DNA of 64,000 nt. Source: Clostridia bacterium (GTDB lineage Bacteria; Bacillota; Clostridia; Oscillospirales; Acutalibacteraceae). This document shows positions 39,502-47,798 of the stretch, in pieces. Both the position numbers and the translations under genes were made by a program. Positions within the stretch are counted from its first letter, which is position 1. Every line of letters begins with the position of its first letter. The notes under the pieces were generated by a model, which did not search any database, was not told where the DNA came from, and was given only the letters and a program-made list of their open reading frames with translations. The stretch covers positions 25,574 to 89,573 of the forward strand of contig JAFQRA010000011.1 of NCBI GenBank assembly GCA_017410325.1, written 5' to 3'.

Positions 39502-41568
39502 TTACAGCTTCATTGCAACGTCCCAGGCCTGCCAGATAACCGTGCGGAGGTTACCGACCTTGGAAGCATCGCCTACGATGTGAACGTGCTTGCTCTTTTC
39601 TGCAACAGGTGCGGGCTTGTAGCCGACGGAAAGGATTACGCTGTCAGCCGGAACGTCAATCTTCTTGCCGTCCTTTGTCGCAACCGTTACGCCGTCCTTG
39701 CGGATTTCGGTTGTCTTGGACTCAAGGTAAACGGGTACCTTGTTTGTCTTGAAGAAGTCACGCAGGAAGCTTGTGTTTGCAAGAGCAACGCCGGGAGTTA
39801 CTACAAGGTCATCCATCATTTCAACAATGACGGGCTTCTTGCCCTGAAGGTAGAGGTCGTAAGCAATTTCACAGCCTGTAAGACCGCCGCCGACAACAAC
39901 AACGTTCTCGCCTACCTCTTTCTCCTTGAGGAGATACTCAACGGCCTGAATGCCGTACTCGTTTGCACCGGGAACGGGGATTTTGTTTGCAACGGAGCCT
40001 GTAGCAATAACTACTTCGTCAGCGCCGAGAGAAGCAATATCCTTAACCTCTGTGTTCATCTTGACAGTGATAGCGGGGTACTTCTTGATTTCACGGTTGT
40101 ACCATGCGATAAGGTCACGGTCCTTCTCCTTGAAGGAGGGAGCAGCAGCGGCAATGAATACACCGCCGAGAACGTCGGACTTTTCGTAAAGGGTTACCGT
40201 GTGACCGCGCTGTGCGGCAACGATAGCAACCTCCATACCGCCGATACCGCCGCCGATAACAGCGATATTCTTCTTTTTCTTTGCAGGCTCAATCTTGTAC
40301 TTCTTGGACTGCATGGTTCTGGGGTTAAGAGCGCAGCGGGAAAGGCCCATTGTATCCATAAGGTCCTGAGTATTTGCGTGGCCCTTGGAGGAGGAGAAGT
40401 TGAAGCAAGCGCTGTGACAGCATATACAGGGCTTGATATCTTCAATTCTGTCTTCGATAATCTTTGTAACCCACTCGGGGTCTGTAAGGAACTGACGTGC
40501 TACGCCGACACCGTCAATCTTGCCCTCTGCAACAGCCTTGGCGCCGACATCGGGCTCCATACGGCCTGCACAGACAACGGGAATGTCAACGAACTCCTTG
40601 ATGTGAGCAACGTCGTCAAGGTTACAGTTCTGAGGCATATACATAGGCGGATGTGCCCAATACCATGAATCGTAAGTACCGTTATCGGCGTTGAGCATAT
40701 CGTAGCCTGCATCCTGAAGGTACTTTGCCGCTCTTTCGGACTCAGCCATTGCACGGCCGACCTCTGTGTATTCCTCGCCGGGCATTGCGCCTTCGCAGAA
40801 GCCTTTCATCTTGGATTCTACCGAGTAACGGAGAGATACGGGGTAATCGTCGCCGCAGGATTCCTTGATTGCCTTGACAACCTCGGCTGCGAAACGGTAT
40901 CTGTTTTCAAAGCTTCCGCCGTATTCGTCGGTACGCTTGTTGAAGAATTCGATAGCAAACTGGTCAAGAAGATAACCCTCGTGAACAGCGTGAACCTCAA
41001 CGCCGTCAACGCCTGCATCGCGGCAGAGCTTTGCGGTCTTTGCGAATGCTTCGATGATTTCGTGAATCTGGTGCTTTGTCATTTCGGGACAGATGATATC
41101 GTGTGCCCAGCGTGAGGGCTGCGGGCTGGGAGAAGCCAGCTCGTGTGACGTATCAAGAATCGGCTTGACAAGTGCACGTGTGAACTTGTTTTTGTGAAGG
41201 GGAGCAACAAGCTCGGTAATAGCCCAGGAACGGCCCATACCTGCCGTAAGCTGAACGAACAGCTTCGCGCCCGTCTTATGTATTTCGTCCATAAACTCCT
41301 TGAGCTCATCGAACATCTTGGGCTTCTGCCAGAGCCACTTGCCCCAGAAGGTATCACGAAGGGGAGCGATACCGGGGATGATAAGGCCGACGTTGTTGTT
41401 TGCTCTTTCGAGGAAAAGCTTTGCAGCTTCCTTGTCAAAGTTACAGCCACCCAGCTCAAACCAGCCGAACAGAGACGTACCGCCCATGGGGCACATAACG
41501 ATTCTGTTCTTGATTTCGACATTGCCTATTTTCCACGGGGTAAATAATGCTTCATACTTGGGATCCAT
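39502..41568 (-). CDS. Old-Yellow-Enzyme/2,4-dienoyl-CoA-reductase-type iron-sulfur flavoprotein
   Basis: A 688-residue enzyme. Residues 1-370 form the FMN TIM barrel (NRIVMCPMGG near the start; HAVHEGYLL near 193-201, the usual proton-donor His pair). Cys381, Cys384, Cys388 and Cys412 (CICCHSAC and RCALNP) hold a 4Fe-4S cluster. Residues 425-688 are the FAD/NAD domain, with IGGGIGGMEVAIVAA and VVGGGLTGCEIA. This is the fold of BaiCD/BaiH and 2,4-dienoyl-CoA reductases that reduce C=C bonds using NADH. The substrate cannot be read. Monocistronic, from a perfect consensus promoter. Confidence 0.93.
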   Translation of the reverse strand: MDPKYEALFTPWKIGNVEIKNRIVMCPMGGTSLFGWFELGGCNFDKEAAKLFLERANNNVGLIIPGIAPLRDTFWGKWLWQKPKMFDELKEFMDEIHKTGAKLFVQLTAGMGRSWAITELVAPLHKNKFTRALVKPILDTSHELASPSPQPSRWAHDIICPEMTKHQIHEIIEAFAKTAKLCRDAGVDGVEVHAVHEGYLLDQFAIEFFNKRTDEYGGSFENRYRFAAEVVKAIKESCGDDYPVSLRYSVESKMKGFCEGAMPGEEYTEVGRAMAESERAAKYLQDAGYDMLNADNGTYDSWYWAHPPMYMPQNCNLDDVAHIKEFVDIPVVCAGRMEPDVGAKAVAEGKIDGVGVARQFLTDPEWVTKIIEDRIEDIKPCICCHSACFNFSSSKGHANTQDLMDTMGLSRCALNPRTMQSKKYKIEPAKKKKNIAVIGGGIGGMEVAIVAAQRGHTVTLYEKSDVLGGVFIAAAAPSFKEKDRDLIAWYNREIKKYPAITVKMNTEVKDIASLGADEVVIATGSVANKIPVPGANEYGIQAVEYLLKEKEVGENVVVVGGGLTGCEIAYDLYLQGKKPVIVEMMDDLVVTPGVALANTSFLRDFFKTNKVPVYLESKTTEIRKDGVTVATKDGKKIDVPADSVILSVGYKPAPVAEKSKHVHIVGDASKVGNLRTVIWQAWDVAMKL

Positions 41569-41635
41569 AGTTCAATCCACACATCCTTTACATATTTTGA
41601 ACCTTGAGCTGCCGCCGTTAGTTCCAATCTATTAA

Positions 41636-41664
41636 ATTATATTAAAAACGAACCTGAGTGTCAA
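41636..41664 (-). promoter_or_regulatory. Perfect consensus promoter of the OYE gene
   Basis: Minus strand TTGACA (41664-41659), 17-base spacer, TATAAT (41641-41636). Confidence 0.85.
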
Positions 41665-41713
41665 GAGTATGCAAAAGAATTATATGGGTATAAAAGACTG
41701 TTATTCGTCCTTC

Positions 41714-41742
41714 TTGACAGTTACGCTCTTTTTAAGTATAAT
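41714..41742 (+). promoter_or_regulatory. Perfect consensus promoter of the protease gene
   Basis: TTGACA (41714-41719), 17-base spacer, TATAAT (41737-41742), back to back with the OYE promoter; the two start sites diverge. Confidence 0.85.
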
Positions 41743-41793
41743 AATACTGATTAAATATCTTTTAAAATAATAAACTGAAAGGGCGGTTGAGAT

Positions 41794-44700
41794 ATGAAAG
41801 CAATCACAAAGAGGCTGTCGGCGACGGTGCTCTGCGCTGTTTTTGCGCTGTCCTTCTGTCTTTTTTCGTCTGCGCTGAGTGCCAATGAATACGGTCTCGG
41901 CCTTTCCGTTGAAGGTGAAGAAAATCAGACCTCTGCCACTCTCAACGTTAAGCTTAAAAACTCCAATGGCTTTGATGTAAACGGCGTGTGCATAGACCTG
42001 ACTGTCCCGAAGGGGCTTGACCTTGAGCAGGCAAAGAAAAATTCCGACGGCTATTCGGTGCTTGTTGACACACTTGCCGCAGGTGAGGTTTACGAAAACG
42101 GCTTCGTTTTTGTCAGCCGTGAAGCCGCACCCGTTTCAGCCGATAAAAGTGAAAAAAGCAGTATTGTTCCGGGCGTTCTTGCGGCTGTCGGTGCTTTGGC
42201 CGTTGTTGCGGCAATCGCATTTCTTGCAATCCGCAAAAGACGGGCGGTGGCACTTATGCTTGCCGTGCTTATCTGCCTGCCCTGTGTGGGTATTTTCGGC
42301 GTACACGCTGTCGGCACGGAGGATATAAAGAGCTTCACGCTTGAAGAAACCGTGAGCATCGGCGGCAAGGATTACCCCGTTGTGCTCACCGTTTCCTACC
42401 TTGCGAATTCCGCAAAGAACAGCTATTTTGAATTTGATGTAAACGAGGATACATACCTTAACCGCGTTGAAACCGTAACGCGCCTTACTACGGATATAAG
42501 CGGTGTTGCAACGGCAAACGGCTCCGTCAAATCCGTTACCTACGCAGTTAAAAGCGAGGCTACGGGCGGCACGGAAACGGGCCAAGCACGGCTTGACGGC
42601 TGTGAGTGGAGCATAGAAAAGCTCGCTCTCGTGCCCGGCGAAAATGAAATTGAAATCACCGCTGAGCTTGCAAACGGCGGCAAGCAGACGAAGACCTACA
42701 GCCTCAGCTATGACAGAGGTGTGCTCTATCAGCCGAAGGAAAGCGAAATCAAGGAAGAAAACGGCGAAAGATATATTGAAAATGTTGTAAACGTATATTT
42801 TGAGAACGGTGTCTCCGACGAAAAAATGGATGAAATTCTTGCCGAAAGCGGCCTTGTCCGCATCGGTGAAGTCAACAGCGTTTTCCTTGTGCAGGCAAGG
42901 GCAAATACACAAAGCCTTGCGGAGCTTGAAGCAATCTGCAAAAAGCTGCAGAGCCTTGATGAGGTCAGCCTTGCAATAACGGAAAAGCTTATTGAGCTTG
43001 AGCTTGACAGCGTGCCCAACGACCCGTGGTACCACAACACGAATTACACCGAAAAATGGAACGAAGAGCTTCCGAACGGTTACAACTGGAGCGTTGAAGC
43101 CGTTGAAGCCCTTAGCACATGGAAATACGAAAGCTATTTCGGCACGGCAAAGGTCGGCGTTGTTGACGGCGGCTTCAAGGTCAATCACGAGGACTTTGCA
43201 AGCGGACTTATCACCTTCCCAGAAACGATGTACCAGACGGGCAACACCGAAAACAACCACGGCACACACGTTGCAGGCATCATCGGTGCAACGAGGAACA
43301 ACGGTCTTGGCGGCTCAGGTCTGCTCAGTGACGTTGAAATCTATGCGGCCGGCTATTCCGTAGGCACTTCGTCAAATTCGGTAACAAACGTTGTAAACGC
43401 AGTTGCTTCGCAGATAGAATACGGCGCAAAGGCCGTCAACCTTTCCCTTGGTCTTGACAAGGCATACGACGGAGTAAACAACCCGTACGAAAACCCCTAT
43501 TCGGCGTATCAGCTTGCTTCTTCGGCAGGCCCGTGTGCCGTAAGTATGAACAATCTGCTCAACCAGGGCAAAGAATTTGTTATTGTTCAGTCTGCCGGAA
43601 ACGGAACGCTTGACACACGCTTTACGGATTTTACCACCAAGCGCAGTGACGATGCACAGCAGAACGGTCTGTACTGTTCCGTCAACCCTGCTCACCGCTA
43701 TACGGGCTATTACGGCTCAATGAGCACAAACGCCATACAGAACGTTTATAACCGCATTATTGTTGTAGGCGGTGTCAGAAACTACACAACGGCTGCCGAC
43801 GGCGCTACGTTCAAAATGTTTTATCTGTTCAATGAGCAGCAGGGCACGATTGCTCTGAGCAACGGCGGTGACAGAGTAGATATCTATGCACCAGGCTATG
43901 AGATTTTCAGCAGTATTACGGATACCTCCTACGGCGGCTCCGTTATCAGATATGCGTGGATGACAGGCACCTCGCAAGCGGCGCCGATTGTTACCTCGGT
44001 TGCGGCAATGTGCTTTGCAATCAACCCCGATTTTACGGGCGAGCAGGTCAAGAACATAATCTGTGACGACGCCAATTCAACGCGCACGGCACTCGACTAT
44101 TCTCTGATAGATTCAACATCGGGTCTGGATTACCACCCCTTTGAGGGCGACGGCAAGGTTATCAGTATGAAGCTGTGTGCAGAGGCGGCACTGCGCACGG
44201 TCTGCGGCCCAGCAAACTACAGATATTTCAATACGATTATGACCGCCGCACAAAAGCTCAACCCCAACGATTATAAGAATTTTGAGGTTGTGCAGGCTGT
44301 GCTTGACGGCATTGACGACAGCTTTTATTCCCTCTATGAATTTGAGCAGGATAAGGTAACCGCAAAGGCCAACGAGCTTGTTGCCGCTATGGATGAGCTA
44401 GAAGAAAGAGGCAAGGCAGACTACACCGACGTTGAAAAGGCAAAGGCAGAGGCCACCGCACTTGACGCCTCTCACTACGTTGATTTCAGCGGTGTCACCA
44501 ACGCGGTCAACGCCGTTGTTTACGGCAAGTATGCCGACGAGCAGGCAGAGGTTGACCTTATGGCAAAAAACATTCGCGATGCAATTGCCGCCCTTGAGCC
44601 GCTTGCAAAAATTTCTTCAAGCGATTTCAACGTAGTCGCAGACAATACCGAAAGCGTTATAGTCATTCCGCCCGACTATGTGGGTGACCTTTCAGAATAC

Positions 44701-45045
44701 CTTGATGCAGGAAAGCTGACCGTTACGCACACGCCAAACTCAAAGGGCAGCTACTCAACAGGCAGTATTATTACGCTGACCGACGAAAACGGCAGTATTT
44801 CGGACAAAATATATACCGTCGTCACTCTCGGCGACGTTGACGGCGATGCAAAGGCAGACGGCTCGGACGCATTTATTATCGGTCTTTATATGAACGGTAT
44901 GCTTTCCGCCGAAACCGTCGCAGAAGCAATCTGCTGTGATATTGACTTCAACGGAGTGATCAACGAAGACGACTTTGATACACTTGAACGCTGCGGTCTG
45001 TTTGAGGACTATATCAGCAATCTCTATCAGGAGGCCGAGCAATGA
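41794..45045 (+). CDS. Subtilisin-like surface protease with internal membrane hairpin and dockerin-like tail
   Basis: A 1083-residue S8 peptidase. A signal peptide (1-30) leads to a beta domain (31-120). An unexpected pair of membrane helices lies at about 126-147 and 151-172, separated by IRKRRA. A second domain spans 175-310, then a pro-domain-like region 325-400. The catalytic domain has Asp458 (VGVVDGG), His489 (NNHGTHVAG), Asn603 (SAGNG) and Ser727 (MTGTSQAAP). A helical FIVAR-like spacer (840-935) and a dockerin-like end (LGDVDGDAKADGSD and DIDFNGVINEDD) follow. Dockerins hold enzymes on cohesin scaffolds. It overlaps ymdB by ATGA. Confidence 0.9.
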   Translation: MKAITKRLSATVLCAVFALSFCLFSSALSANEYGLGLSVEGEENQTSATLNVKLKNSNGFDVNGVCIDLTVPKGLDLEQAKKNSDGYSVLVDTLAAGEVYENGFVFVSREAAPVSADKSEKSSIVPGVLAAVGALAVVAAIAFLAIRKRRAVALMLAVLICLPCVGIFGVHAVGTEDIKSFTLEETVSIGGKDYPVVLTVSYLANSAKNSYFEFDVNEDTYLNRVETVTRLTTDISGVATANGSVKSVTYAVKSEATGGTETGQARLDGCEWSIEKLALVPGENEIEITAELANGGKQTKTYSLSYDRGVLYQPKESEIKEENGERYIENVVNVYFENGVSDEKMDEILAESGLVRIGEVNSVFLVQARANTQSLAELEAICKKLQSLDEVSLAITEKLIELELDSVPNDPWYHNTNYTEKWNEELPNGYNWSVEAVEALSTWKYESYFGTAKVGVVDGGFKVNHEDFASGLITFPETMYQTGNTENNHGTHVAGIIGATRNNGLGGSGLLSDVEIYAAGYSVGTSSNSVTNVVNAVASQIEYGAKAVNLSLGLDKAYDGVNNPYENPYSAYQLASSAGPCAVSMNNLLNQGKEFVIVQSAGNGTLDTRFTDFTTKRSDDAQQNGLYCSVNPAHRYTGYYGSMSTNAIQNVYNRIIVVGGVRNYTTAADGATFKMFYLFNEQQGTIALSNGGDRVDIYAPGYEIFSSITDTSYGGSVIRYAWMTGTSQAAPIVTSVAAMCFAINPDFTGEQVKNIICDDANSTRTALDYSLIDSTSGLDYHPFEGDGKVISMKLCAEAALRTVCGPANYRYFNTIMTAAQKLNPNDYKNFEVVQAVLDGIDDSFYSLYEFEQDKVTAKANELVAAMDELEERGKADYTDVEKAKAEATALDASHYVDFSGVTNAVNAVVYGKYADEQAEVDLMAKNIRDAIAALEPLAKISSSDFNVVADNTESVIVIPPDYVGDLSEYLDAGKLTVTHTPNSKGSYSTGSIITLTDENGSISDKIYTVVTLGDVDGDAKADGSDAFIIGLYMNGMLSAETVAEAICCDIDFNGVINEDDFDTLERCGLFEDYISNLYQEAEQ

Positions 45046-45812
45046 ATATTCTTGCAATAGGCGATGTTGTGAGCACCGTCGGCTGTGAATATTTAAGAAA
45101 AAAGCTGCCCTCGCTCAAAAAAATGTACGGCGTGGATTTCTGCATTGTCAACGGCGAAAATTCAGCCGCAGGAAACGGAATTACGCCGCAGTCGGCAGAC
45201 TTTCTTTTCGACAGCGGAGCTGACCTTATTACAACGGGCAACCACGTTTTCAGACGGCGTGAGATTTACGACCGCCTTGACACGGACAGAAACATTATCC
45301 GCCCGGCAAACTACTACGCGGGCAACCCCGGCAAAGGCTTTGCGGTTGCCGATATGGGCAGCGTTAAAATAGGCGTTTTTAACCTTGCGGGCAACGCTTT
45401 TATGGAGGGCGCAAACCCCTTTACCGCCGCAGACGAGGTGCTGAAAAAGCTTGATGAGTGCCGCATTGTTCTGTGCGATTTTCACGCAGAGGCAACGGGC
45501 GAAAAAAGGGCGCTCGGCTTTTACCTTGACGGCAGGGTCAGTGCTGTTTTCGGTACGCACACCCACGTTCAGACCGCAGACGAGCAGATTCTCCCCAACG
45601 GCACGGGCTACATCACAGACCTTGGTATGGTCGGCACGGTAAATTCCGTGCTCGGTGTTGCACCCGAGGCAATAATCACCAAGCTCAAAACGGGTATGCC
45701 CACGCGCTTTGACAATAACGAGGGCGAATGTATGCTCAACGCCTGCCTTTTTGAAATCGATAAGCAAAGCGGTAAAACCACCGCAGTTCAACGAATAAAT
45801 ATCAGAGGCTGA
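45042..45812 (+). CDS. YmdB-family metallophosphoesterase
   Basis: A 256-residue metal-dependent phosphoesterase of the TIGR00282/YmdB group (2',3'-cyclic-nucleotide phosphodiesterase in Bacillus). The metal sites are GDVVSTVG near the start, NGENSAAGNGIT, TTGNHVFRRREIYD, DFHAEATGEKRALGF and GTHTHVQTADEQIL. It is coupled to the protease gene by ATGA and followed 2 bases later by a solute-binding protein gene. YmdB affects RNA decay and development in Bacillus; the role here is not known. Confidence 0.93.
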   Translation: MNILAIGDVVSTVGCEYLRKKLPSLKKMYGVDFCIVNGENSAAGNGITPQSADFLFDSGADLITTGNHVFRRREIYDRLDTDRNIIRPANYYAGNPGKGFAVADMGSVKIGVFNLAGNAFMEGANPFTAADEVLKKLDECRIVLCDFHAEATGEKRALGFYLDGRVSAVFGTHTHVQTADEQILPNGTGYITDLGMVGTVNSVLGVAPEAIITKLKTGMPTRFDNNEGECMLNACLFEIDKQSGKTTAVQRINIRG

Positions 45813-45814
45813 AA

Positions 45815-47422
45815 ATGAAAAGAACAAAAAAATTTCTCGCTCTACTTCTGGCAGTCTGCCTTTGTTCGGGGCTTTGCGCCTGCTCGGACGATGTGCAGGA
45901 GCCTGAGCAGGACACCCCGTCAAAAAACGAAACGGCAGAGCCGAAAACCACCTGCCCGCTGTCGCTTCCCGTTGCTCACAGCGACACGCTTGACCCCTTC
46001 AAAGCAGAAAGCGCCGTAAACCGTTCGCTGATAACTCTGCTTTTCGACCCGCTGGTAACGGTCGGTGCGGATTTTCAGCCGGAGCTGATTTTAGCGGACA
46101 GCTACTCACTTGACGGAAAAACCTTGAGCATTACGCTAAAAAAAGCATATTTTACGGATTCTTCGGCAATTACCGCCGCAGATGTGGAATACTCTTTTGA
46201 GAAGGCAAAGAAAAGCGATTACTACGCCGCCCGCCTTTCCAATATTTCCTCTGTAAGCGGCTCGGGCAGCACGGTTGTGTTCAGCCTTAAGAGCGCCGAT
46301 ATTCTTGCACTCTCCTGCCTTGATTTTCCGATAGTCAAGGACGGCACGGTGCAGACGAAGCACGAGGGCACAAACCTTTACGATATTGCGCCGCCCGTAG
46401 GCTCGGGCAGATATTATCTTAAAGGCACCCTGCCCAACGCAACGCTTGTTGCAAACACAAAGAACGTACGCGGCTTTGACCCCTATATAACCGAAATCAA
46501 CCTCTTTGAGGTTACGGATTCCGACGGTATGGCGTACGGACTGCAGATCGGTAACTACGACTGCTGGTACAACGACCTTTCTTCCGGTGAATACACCCGC
46601 ATAAACGCAGGCCTTTCCGTAGTGCCGACAAACAACTTCGTTTACCTTGCCTTCAACCCCGACAAGACAATTTTTCAGCAGACCGAGGTGCGCAGGGCTG
46701 TTTCCCTGCTTCTCGACCGTGAAAGCATAGTTTCAATGGGCTTTCAGGGTCACGCAGCAGCCTGCGTTTTACCCTTTAACCCTGCGTGGAGCAGTATGAA
46801 AAACATTGCCGCAAACACAACGGCGACAGCACAGACTCAGACGGCACTTGACCTGCTTGAAGGTGCTGGCTACACCAACATCAACGGCTACGGCTACCGT
46901 GCCTCACGGACAAAGAGCCTTAACTGCACGCTTACCGTCTGCGCCGACAACCCGTTCAAGGTTGCGGCGGCAAAGCAAATCAAGGAGCAATTGGCGGCTG
47001 TCAATTTCAACGTGAGAATACTTGAGCTCGGTTACAAGGACTATACTCAGGCAATTGCAAACGGTGAGTTTGAAATGTATCTGGGCGAAATCAAAATTCC
47101 CGCCAATATGGACTTGTCGGCCTTTTTCAGCCACGGCGGTGCGGCAAATGCAGTTATGGAGGCTGAGGCTGAAGACGGCTATTGGGAAATCAACCCGAGC
47201 GTTGATGCTTACGGCAAATTTGTTTCGGGCAGTATGTCGCTTGCCGATTTCTGCCTGCTTTTCGACAGAGAAACACCCTTTGTGCCCGTGTGCTACCGCA
47301 ATGCGGTGCAGGTATATTCAAGAGATTTCACCACGGAAATTTCGGGCACCTGTTACGATAATTTTTACGGCATAGATAAATGGCAAACCAAAACAAGTAA
47401 AGACTCAACGGGAGGAAAATAA
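45815..47422 (+). CDS. ABC transporter peptide/solute-binding lipoprotein (SBP_bac_5)
   Basis: A 535-residue exported lipoprotein. The lipobox is LCSGLCACSDD (Cys near 27). The mature part is an extracellular solute-binding family 5 domain with LDPFKAESAVNRSLITLLFDPLV, the ITAADVEYSFEKAKKSDYYA block and the late YKDYTQAIANGEFEMYL. It would capture oligopeptides or nickel chelates for an ABC importer, but no permease or ATPase gene is beside it. It starts 2 bases after ymdB. Confidence 0.9.
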   Translation: MKRTKKFLALLLAVCLCSGLCACSDDVQEPEQDTPSKNETAEPKTTCPLSLPVAHSDTLDPFKAESAVNRSLITLLFDPLVTVGADFQPELILADSYSLDGKTLSITLKKAYFTDSSAITAADVEYSFEKAKKSDYYAARLSNISSVSGSGSTVVFSLKSADILALSCLDFPIVKDGTVQTKHEGTNLYDIAPPVGSGRYYLKGTLPNATLVANTKNVRGFDPYITEINLFEVTDSDGMAYGLQIGNYDCWYNDLSSGEYTRINAGLSVVPTNNFVYLAFNPDKTIFQQTEVRRAVSLLLDRESIVSMGFQGHAAACVLPFNPAWSSMKNIAANTTATAQTQTALDLLEGAGYTNINGYGYRASRTKSLNCTLTVCADNPFKVAAAKQIKEQLAAVNFNVRILELGYKDYTQAIANGEFEMYLGEIKIPANMDLSAFFSHGGAANAVMEAEAEDGYWEINPSVDAYGKFVSGSMSLADFCLLFDRETPFVPVCYRNAVQVYSRDFTTEISGTCYDNFYGIDKWQTKTSKDSTGGK

Positions 47423-47785
47423 ATGATTAAGCTTGAAAACCACCTCGGCACAATTGAAATATGCCAGAGCTATTTTTCGGCGCTGATTGGCCGTGCCGCT
47501 TCGTCCTGCTTCGGCGTTGCGGGTATGGGCAACAGCAACAAACGCCAGCAGCTTCGTGCAATTCTGCGAAAGGCAAAGATTTTTGACGACCAGGGTGTTA
47601 TAGTACGCAACACCGCTGACGGCCTTGCAATTGAACTGCACATAGTTGTAACATACGGTCTCAACATCACTGAAATCTGCAAAAGCATTACCAATAAGGT
47701 GCGCTACACCGTGGAAAACGCCACGGGTATGCAGGTGCACGAGGTAAAGGTTTACGTTGACGGCATGAAGGCCGAAGAAAGCTGA
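47423..47785 (+). CDS. Asp23/Gls24 family envelope protein (YloU-like)
   Basis: A 120-residue Asp23/DUF322 protein without signal peptide. The order GTIEICQSYFSALIGRAA, DGLAIELHIVVTYGLNITEI and VENATGMQVHEVKVYVDGMK is typical. Next to the YloV/DhaL-like gene in the same order as in Bacillus (yloU-yloV-...-recG). The ATG directly follows the SBP stop, with AACGGGAGG as ribosome site. Confidence 0.93.
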   Translation: MIKLENHLGTIEICQSYFSALIGRAASSCFGVAGMGNSNKRQQLRAILRKAKIFDDQGVIVRNTADGLAIELHIVVTYGLNITEICKSITNKVRYTVENATGMQVHEVKVYVDGMKAEES

Positions 47786-47798
47786 GGTAAAGTACAAA

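Noticed and set aside
39490-40668. 392-codon plus-strand frame opposite the OYE gene
   Set aside because: It mirrors a gene with strong flavoenzyme motifs on the other strand; the translated product is Cys/Leu/Val-rich low-complexity without domains and has no ribosome site.
42136-43269. 377-codon minus-strand frame inside the protease gene
   Set aside because: Shadow of a well-supported subtilisin; no promoter or ribosome site.
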